From Streptomyces sp. Ru72 (GTDB lineage Bacteria > Actinomycetota > Actinomycetes > Streptomycetales > Streptomycetaceae): a stretch of DNA of 55,547 bases. The notes beneath the pieces are model-generated. The model was given only the letters and a program-made list of their open reading frames with translations. It was not told the DNA's origin and made no database searches. A program made the translations under genes and the position numbers. Position 1 is the first letter of the stretch; every line of letters starts with the position of its first letter. Shown piece by piece: positions 50,409 to 55,547 of the stretch. The stretch lies in NCBI RefSeq assembly GCF_002920635.1, contig NZ_PQSR01000045.1:1-55547 (forward strand), written 5' to 3'.

Positions 50409-52493
50409 TCAGGCGGCGCGTTCGTCCTCCTCCTCGGCGGTGGGCAGCGGCACCTGGGGCCCCTCGCACTCGCCCAGCCAGCGGCGGAAGACCTGGTGGA
50501 CCTGCTCGGCGCCGACGAGTTCGGTTCCCTCTTCGACCGGGGCGGACAACTCCACCGGCCACAGCAGGAAGGGCCGGCCCTGGGCGCCGCCGAGCCCGCC
50601 GTGCGAACCGATCTGCTCCTCGAACGCCAGGACTTCGCCCTCGGCCGGGTCGTACCAGGAGTTGACCATGATGTCGGCGGCGTGCGGGAAGGAGTGCGTG
50701 CGGCGCACGGCGTCGGCGGCACCCGGCCCGAAGCCGGCGAGCGGACCGGTCTCGTCCGCGAGCCGGTCCACCGGGATCTCGGCGCCGAACGCGCCCAGCA
50801 CCACCCCGCCGTGCTCCTCGCTGCGGACGAGGACGAAACCGACACCGGGATGGTTGGCGAGCGTCGACAGCAGCGCGGGGTACCGGCGGTCGATCTCCTC
50901 CTTGCTCATCCGGTGCGGCACGTCGGGGAAGGAGACGAGCCCGAGGTTCCCGGAGGCGAGCACGATGGGCTCCGAGTGGCGGCGGGCGGCCCTGTGGTGC
51001 TCGGCCTTCTCCTCGACGGGCCGGCGCAGCGCGGCACGCACGGCGGCACGCGCCTCGGCCCCGCTGTGCGTGTGCTCCACCTTGCGCGGCACGTGCAGCC
51101 CGCAGCCGGCCCGCACCAGGTCGGCGAGGCTCAGCCCGTACCGGGTGCGGAAGGTCTCGCCGGGGCTCTGCCCGTGATCGGACAGGACGACGATCCGGTA
51201 CGGGCGCGGGGCGTGCTCGGCGACCTGCGTGAGCAGCGCGAGCGAGCGGTCGAGCCGGTGCAGGACCTTCTCGGCGTCGCGGCTGTGCGGCCCCGAGTGG
51301 TGGGCCACCTCGTCGTAGGCCACCAGGTCCGCGTAGATCGCGCTGCGCCCGGCGAGCATGTCGCCGATCACCGCTGCGACGACCACGTCCCGTTCGACGA
51401 CGGTGGCGAAGGCGCGCACGAGGGGGTAGAGGCCGCCGCGGCCCACACGCGGCCGCTGCCGCCTCAGCCGGGCCCGGGTGGACTGGCCGATCTCGCGGGC
51501 GACCTCGGCGGCGAACGACATGGCGGTGCGGACGGCGTTGGCCGGGTCGCTGAAGTACGCGAAGTAGCCGACACGTGAGCGGTTCGCCCTGCCCCGCCGG
51601 GCGGAGACGGACAGCACCAGCGCGAGCTGGTCGGCGCCGCCGCTGAACAAGTTGCCGCGGCTCGCGCCGTCGACGGTGAGCAGACCGCCGTCGCCGGTCC
51701 GTTCGATGGCGCGGCGCTGGAGTTCCGCGGCGCTCGTCGGGCGGTTGCACACGACGACCTCGCGGGTCTCCTTCTCGTACCAGCGGAACGCGGGGACGTC
51801 GTGGTTGGAGCCGTGCAGGATGCCGAGCTGGCTGGCGCCGGTCTGGCTGGACCAGTCGGTGCGCCAGGCGGTGAGCCGGTGGCTGGGGCCGCCGTCGCGC
51901 GGGCCGAGCCAGGAGGCGACGGTCGGCATCAGGCCCTTGGCCACGGCCGCCCGCAGCACGTCGTGTCCGACGCCGTCGAACTGGACGAAGACCGTGCCGG
52001 GCGTGACATGGCCGAAGCGTGCGTCGCCGCGTCTGCGGCGACGGTCGGCGAGCCGGTACAGCCTTCTGCGGTACGCGTCGTCGTCCCGTACGGCGAGGGC
52101 GGCACCGGTGGCCGAGGCGACGGCGGACATCGCGGCGGCGACCACCACGGCGGTCTCGGGGGCGGCCTCGGCGTCGCCGGAGGGGTTGACGCGGAGGGCG
52201 AGGAGCAGGAGGGAGCCGTTGAGGAAGAAGACGAGCAGGCCGAGGACGAGGGCGGGGACGAGCAGCAGGAGCCGTACCAGCAGGGGCCACACCAGGGACG
52301 ACAGCAGGCCGAAGACACCGGCTCCGGCAGCGGCCGTGACGGCTATGCGGGTCGCGCTGTCGCCGCCGGGGGACTGAAGCCGGAAGTCGGGCAGGACGGC
52401 GGCGAGGACGAGCATGGTGACGGTGGAGGCGGCCCACACCGCGACACTGCGTCCCACACCGCTGAGCAGCTTCCGCCAACGCCCGTGCCCCAC
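50409..52493 (-). CDS. Membrane-anchored alkaline-phosphatase-superfamily phosphodiesterase
   Basis: 694 residues. The first about 145 residues contain four hydrophobic segments resembling a small phage-holin-IV/YvlD-like membrane unit. The rest is a type I phosphodiesterase/nucleotide pyrophosphatase-like domain: FVQFDGVGHDVL (first metal Asp), SQTGASQLGILHG (nucleophile region), YDEVAHHSGPHS and VVLSDHGQSPGETF (metal ligands), and IGSHGGLGGAQ (last His). The catalytic part probably faces the cytoplasm or cell surface depending on helix count. Substrate unknown. The C-terminus is acidic. Confidence 0.85.
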   Translation of the reverse strand: MGHGRWRKLLSGVGRSVAVWAASTVTMLVLAAVLPDFRLQSPGGDSATRIAVTAAAGAGVFGLLSSLVWPLLVRLLLLVPALVLGLLVFFLNGSLLLLALRVNPSGDAEAAPETAVVVAAAMSAVASATGAALAVRDDDAYRRRLYRLADRRRRRGDARFGHVTPGTVFVQFDGVGHDVLRAAVAKGLMPTVASWLGPRDGGPSHRLTAWRTDWSSQTGASQLGILHGSNHDVPAFRWYEKETREVVVCNRPTSAAELQRRAIERTGDGGLLTVDGASRGNLFSGGADQLALVLSVSARRGRANRSRVGYFAYFSDPANAVRTAMSFAAEVAREIGQSTRARLRRQRPRVGRGGLYPLVRAFATVVERDVVVAAVIGDMLAGRSAIYADLVAYDEVAHHSGPHSRDAEKVLHRLDRSLALLTQVAEHAPRPYRIVVLSDHGQSPGETFRTRYGLSLADLVRAGCGLHVPRKVEHTHSGAEARAAVRAALRRPVEEKAEHHRAARRHSEPIVLASGNLGLVSFPDVPHRMSKEEIDRRYPALLSTLANHPGVGFVLVRSEEHGGVVLGAFGAEIPVDRLADETGPLAGFGPGAADAVRRTHSFPHAADIMVNSWYDPAEGEVLAFEEQIGSHGGLGGAQGRPFLLWPVELSAPVEEGTELVGAEQVHQVFRRWLGECEGPQVPLPTAEEEDERAA

Positions 52494-52570
52494 GCCCAGC
52501 TCACCTCACGTCATGGCCCTGCCGCCCTCTCGGATGCGCCCCCACCTTGTCACAACGCGGGAGCCCCCGG

Positions 52571-53023
52571 TCAGCGGCCGTCGTAACCCGCCGTGGGCAG
52601 CGACAGGCGGCGGTGGACCCGGGCCTTCATCCCGGCGTCGTACGACGGCTCGGCGCGGCCGACCGTCTCGACGCGGACGCCTCTTCGGGCGCACTCCGCG
52701 GTGAACTCGTCCACCGAGGTCAGGGCCCGCTCCAGGACGCGGCGGCTGGGGGCCACGAACAGGTCGACCAGACCCGCCTCCACATCCGTCCACAGCGCGC
52801 AGTGGTCGGGGCGCAGGCCGCGGACGAGGAGTTCCCGCGTCACCACGTAGCCGCGCTCCGCCGCCCAGCGGGCGCACATCGCGTGCTGGCTGCGGGAGTC
52901 GACGAGGAAGGGTTCCGCATCCAGTTCCTCGAGCGGCGTCAGGCTGGCGATCGCCGTGACCCGGACCGTGCCCGGCCGGCCGCGGGCGTCGCGTGCGCCG
53001 GCGGTGCCGTGCGCCTCTCCCAT
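52571..53023 (-). CDS. Resolvase-like (serine-recombinase-fold) protein without clear catalytic function
   Basis: 150 residues from the ATG at 53023. The pattern SQHAMCARWAAERGYVV, then LWTDVEAGLVDLFVAPSRRVLERALTSVDEF and CARRGVRVETV, follows the N-terminal domain of serine recombinases: the Q/C/WA helix, the DxxV strand, the RL/R helix and the final GVxxxTV strand. The usual YxRVS opening is FLVDSRS. No DNA-binding tail is present. It is probably a repurposed cellular protein and not an active recombinase. No attachment sites or mobile genes lie nearby. Confidence 0.65.
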   Translation of the reverse strand: MGEAHGTAGARDARGRPGTVRVTAIASLTPLEELDAEPFLVDSRSQHAMCARWAAERGYVVTRELLVRGLRPDHCALWTDVEAGLVDLFVAPSRRVLERALTSVDEFTAECARRGVRVETVGRAEPSYDAGMKARVHRRLSLPTAGYDGR

Positions 53024-53108
53024 GGGGTCCCCCCTCACCTCAGGGTTTCCCCGCCGACCCTACCCCTGCCCGTAGGCTCGGGGGGAGTCGCGCGAAGGAG
53101 GCAATGGA

Positions 53109-53882
53109 GTGCCGGTGGAGGTCACGTGGTGGGGTCACGCCACCTGCACGGTCGAGGACTCCGGCGTACGGGTGCTCACCGATCCCCTGTTCGCGCGCCG
53201 CCTCGCGCATCTGCGGCGGCGCCGCGGTGCTCCGCCGCCGCCCGAGGCCGCGGTCGCCGACGTGACGCTGGTGTCGCATCTGCACGCCGACCATCTGCAT
53301 GTGCCGTCGCTGGCCCGGCTGGCCCCGGGCAGCCGGGTGCTGGTGCCGCGCGGCGCAGCCGCTCAGGTGCCGGGGCTGCGCAGGCTGGGCCGTCTGCGAC
53401 TCACGGAGGTCGCGCCCGGGGACCGCGTGCGGGTCGGTGACCTGGTCGTGCGGGTGGTGCCCGCACGGCACGACGGGCGCCGGCTGCCGGTGGGGCCGCA
53501 CCGCTCCCCCGCGCTCGGGTTCGTCGTCGAGGGGGACGCGCGGACCTACTTCGCCGGTGACACGGGTCTGTTCGAGTCGATGGCGCAGGAGGTGGGACCG
53601 GTCGACGTGGCGCTGCTGCCGGTCGGCGGCTGGGGGCCCCACCTCGGCGAGGGGCACCTGGACGCGGGGCGCGCGGCTCAGGCGCTGGCCCGGCTCATGC
53701 CGCGCAGCGCGGTGCCGGTGCACTACGGCACCTACTGGCCGATCGGGATGGACGCCGTGCGCCCCCACGAGTTCCACGCACCGGGCACCGAGTTCGCCCG
53801 CCTCGCCGCGCGGTACGCGCCGGACGTCAGGGTGCACCTGCTGTCCCACGGTGAGAGCGTCCGCCCGGAGGTCGCCCGGTGA
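53109..53882 (+). CDS. Metallo-beta-lactamase-fold hydrolase (UlaG-like)
   Basis: 257 residues from a GTG with AAGGAGG seven bases upstream. Metal ligands: SHLHADHLH (HxHxDH), the later His in PARHDGRRL, the Asp in YFAGDTGLF, and the His in VPVHYGTYW. It opens WWGHATCTVEDSGVRVLTDP, typical of UlaG/NAPE-PLD-like proteins that hydrolyse phosphodiester or lactone bonds. The substrate is unknown. The stop overlaps the DedA-family start, so the two are coupled. Confidence 0.9.
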   Translation: MPVEVTWWGHATCTVEDSGVRVLTDPLFARRLAHLRRRRGAPPPPEAAVADVTLVSHLHADHLHVPSLARLAPGSRVLVPRGAAAQVPGLRRLGRLRLTEVAPGDRVRVGDLVVRVVPARHDGRRLPVGPHRSPALGFVVEGDARTYFAGDTGLFESMAQEVGPVDVALLPVGGWGPHLGEGHLDAGRAAQALARLMPRSAVPVHYGTYWPIGMDAVRPHEFHAPGTEFARLAARYAPDVRVHLLSHGESVRPEVAR

Positions 53883-54529
53883 TGCACCTCGCCGCCGCGA
53901 CCACCGCCGCGACCACCGCCGCGACCACCGTCGTGCCCACGGAGTCCACCCAGCAGGCCGTCGGCTACCCGTCGTTGTTCCTGCTGGTGCTGATCGGGGC
54001 ACTGGTGCCGGTGGTGCCGACAGGGGCGCTGGTCAGTTCAGCGGCGGTCGTCGCCTTCCACCGGACCGCGCCCTACTCGCTCGCCCTGGTCTTCGTCGTC
54101 GCGGCGCTCGCGGCCTTCCTCGGGGACATCGCGCTGTACTGGCTCGGGCGGCGCGGCATGCGGTCGAAGAACGGTTCCCGCTGGCTGGAGAACCTCCGCG
54201 GCCGCGCCCCCGAGGACCGGCTCGCCCAGGCGCAGGAGAAGCTGAACGAGCACGGCATCGCTGTGCTCACCCTCTCCCGGCTGGTCCCGGCGGGCCGCAT
54301 CCCGGTGATGCTCGCCTGTCTGCTGGCCCGTATGCCGCTGCGGGAGTTCGCCCGCGGCGACGCCCCGGCCTGCCTCGCCTGGACCGCGACGTACCAGCTG
54401 ATCGGCATCCTCGGCGGCTCGCTGTTCCCCAAGCCGTGGGAGGGCGTCGTGGCGGCGATCGTGCTGACGGTCGTGATCAGCGCGGCACCCGGCCTGTGGC
54501 GCCGGATGCGCAAGGCCGCCACCTCGTGA
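53882..54529 (+). CDS. DedA/VTT-family membrane protein
   Basis: 215 residues from an ATG that begins at the last base of the preceding TGA; a GTG immediately before it is also possible. After an Ala/Thr-rich N-terminus come five or so membrane segments. The family pattern includes GDIALYWLGRRG and the loop SRLVPAGRIPVMLACLLARM, which matches the F/S-R-x-x-P-x-x-R signature of DedA proteins. These act in lipid scrambling or proton-linked transport. Co-translated with the metallo-hydrolase. Confidence 0.88.
   Translation: MHLAAATTAATTAATTVVPTESTQQAVGYPSLFLLVLIGALVPVVPTGALVSSAAVVAFHRTAPYSLALVFVVAALAAFLGDIALYWLGRRGMRSKNGSRWLENLRGRAPEDRLAQAQEKLNEHGIAVLTLSRLVPAGRIPVMLACLLARMPLREFARGDAPACLAWTATYQLIGILGGSLFPKPWEGVVAAIVLTVVISAAPGLWRRMRKAATS
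53894..53929 (+). repeat. Three perfect 12-base tandem repeats in the DedA-family N-terminus
   Basis: GCCGCGACCACC occurs three times in a row and keeps the reading frame, encoding Ala/Thr repeats ahead of the first membrane helix. Confidence 0.8.
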
Positions 54530-54544
54530 GTCCTGGGCACCGGC

Positions 54545-55547
54545 TCACTCCAGGACCCGTGACGCCCCCACCGGCAGGTCCCACAGGTCCTCGCGGGCCA
54601 GTCCCTCCTTCTCCCAGGCCGCCCGCACCCGGGTCAGCGGTTCCAGAACCGGCTCCGCCGACAGCACGAACGTGGCCCAGTGCATGGGTGCCATCCGCCG
54701 TGCGCCCAGGTCGAGCGTCGCCCGGACCGCCTCCTCCGGGTCACAGTGGACGTCGCTGAGCCACCAGCGCGGGTCGTACGCGCCGATCGGCATGAGGGCC
54801 AGGTCGATCCCCGGATAGCGCTGCCCGATCCGCTCGAACCAGTGCCCGTATCCGGTGTCGCCGGCGAAGTAGACCCGCTGCCCGTCGGGCGCCGTCAGCA
54901 CCCAGCCGCCCCACAGCGAACGGCACGTGTCGGTCAGGGTGCGCTTGGACCAGTGGTGGGCGGGCACGAAGTCGAACCGGACACCCCCGACCTCGGCGGC
55001 CTCCCACCAGTCCAGCTCGGTGACGCAACGGAACCGCCGGCGGCGGAACCACGCGGCGAGCCCGGCCGGTACGAGCACCGGGGTGTCGCGCGGGAGACGG
55101 CGCAGCGTCGGGGCGTCGAGGTGGTCGTAGTGGTTGTGGCTGATGACGACCGCGTCGACGCGCGGCAGGGCGTCCCAGTCGATGCCGACGGGCGTGATCC
55201 GGGCAGGTGTGCCGAGGATGCGCCGGGACCAGACGGGGTCGGTGAGGACCGTCAGCCCGCCGATCCGCACCACCCAACTGGCGTGGCCCGCCCAGGAGAC
55301 GGCGACCGTGCGCGCGTCGACCCGCGGCAGCGGGCCCGGCTCGTAGGGCAGCCGGGGAATGTCCTTCAGGCCCTCGGGGGACGGCCGCACCGCGCCCTCG
55401 CGGGCGAAACGGGCGAGCGCCTTGAGGCCGGGCAGCGGCGTGGTCAGCCGGTCCGTGAAGGAGCGCGGCCAGATACGGCGCTCACCGAGCGGGCGGGGTG
55501 CTGCCGGCGGGGGCGCCGCCAGCGGCGTGGGGTCCTGGCTCAGCAGG
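54545..55547 (-). CDS. Metallo-beta-lactamase-fold hydrolase, NAPE-PLD/UlaG-like (5' end outside window)
   Basis: The frame is open from the right edge to the stop at 54545, so at least 333 residues are seen and the N-terminus is missing. A GTG at 55390 is possible, but the upstream in-frame sequence (RRIWPRSFTDRL, LPGLKALARFAREG) looks coding, so translation likely begins outside. Motifs: SWAGHASWVVRIGG, ISHNHYDHLD (HxHxDH), VPAHHWSKR, YFAGDTGYGHWF and MAPMHWATF. This is the NAPE-hydrolysing phospholipase D-like branch, which usually cleaves N-acyl phospholipids. It ends 15 bases after the convergent DedA-family gene. Confidence 0.9.
   Translation of the reverse strand, partial: LLSQDPTPLAAPPPAAPRPLGERRIWPRSFTDRLTTPLPGLKALARFAREGAVRPSPEGLKDIPRLPYEPGPLPRVDARTVAVSWAGHASWVVRIGGLTVLTDPVWSRRILGTPARITPVGIDWDALPRVDAVVISHNHYDHLDAPTLRRLPRDTPVLVPAGLAAWFRRRRFRCVTELDWWEAAEVGGVRFDFVPAHHWSKRTLTDTCRSLWGGWVLTAPDGQRVYFAGDTGYGHWFERIGQRYPGIDLALMPIGAYDPRWWLSDVHCDPEEAVRATLDLGARRMAPMHWATFVLSAEPVLEPLTRVRAAWEKEGLAREDLWDLPVGASRVLE

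Noticed and set aside
52571..53023. Active integrase marking a mobile element
   Set aside because: No DNA-binding domain, attachment repeats, tRNA or cargo boundaries were found around it.

Overview
This is high-GC actinobacterial DNA, almost certainly from a Streptomyces chromosome. The signs are very strong GC bias at third codon positions, many GTG and one TTG start, ATGA/GTGA stop-start overlaps, twin-arginine and CBM2-bearing secreted glycosidases, a sugar ABC importer without its own ATPase, a Scr1-type regulator, a SpoIIE/PAS/GAF phosphatase and a CebR-type operator. No tRNA, rRNA, CRISPR array, insertion sequence or phage module was found.

Layout. (1) 1-10875 is a glycan-uptake and breakdown block. 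It holds the C-terminus of a large glycosidase-like protein, a small SurA-like protein, a binding lipoprotein with two permeases, a cytoplasmic GH3 enzyme, a BadF-type (GlcNAc-kinase-like) kinase, a GH5-like enzyme whose only plausible start codon is AUC, and a NagZ-like GH3. All the enzymes lack signal peptides, so hydrolysis should be intracellular after import. (2) 11265-17694 is one tight operon for a NAD-linked, molybdenum-dependent formate dehydrogenase. The catalytic subunit is split: its molybdopterin body is near the front, and its Fe-S N-terminus sits three genes later fused to a ferredoxin-like protein. A ketopantoate-reductase-family gene leads the operon and fdhD ends it. (3) 17944-22839 holds small oxidoreductases and regulators: an atypical SDR, an isochorismatase-fold protein, a MarR/quinone-reductase divergent pair with paired operators, and a bile-acid-symporter-family transporter divergent from a LysR regulator. 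(4) 23432-28163 holds an acyl-CoA synthetase, a broken Tat-exported protein, an aldo/keto reductase behind a sigma-R-like promoter, and a methyltransferase.

(5) 28345-36553 is a cellulase island: GH6 and GH5 genes in one operon, divergent from a GH48 gene, with CebR-type boxes between them, followed by a decayed GH74 xyloglucanase gene. (6) 36617-44748 holds a vanadium-haloperoxidase-like exported protein, a small helical protein, a WYL regulator with its palindrome and a divergent gene pair, a methyltransferase with a pterin carbinolamine dehydratase, an ADP-ribosylglycohydrolase and two HTH regulators. (7) 44777-55547 holds a multi-sensor PP2C phosphatase, an orphan DnaK with a HAIR-like HspR site, an OsmC peroxidase, a membrane-anchored phosphodiesterase, a degenerate resolvase-like protein, and two metallo-beta-lactamase-fold genes around a DedA-family membrane protein. 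The last gene runs off the right edge.

The window combines two polysaccharide-degrading programmes: an intracellular one at the left and a secreted cellulolytic one in the middle. Between and beyond them lie redox and stress functions. Two genes, the Tat-exported protein and the GH74, are clearly decaying, while their neighbours are intact.
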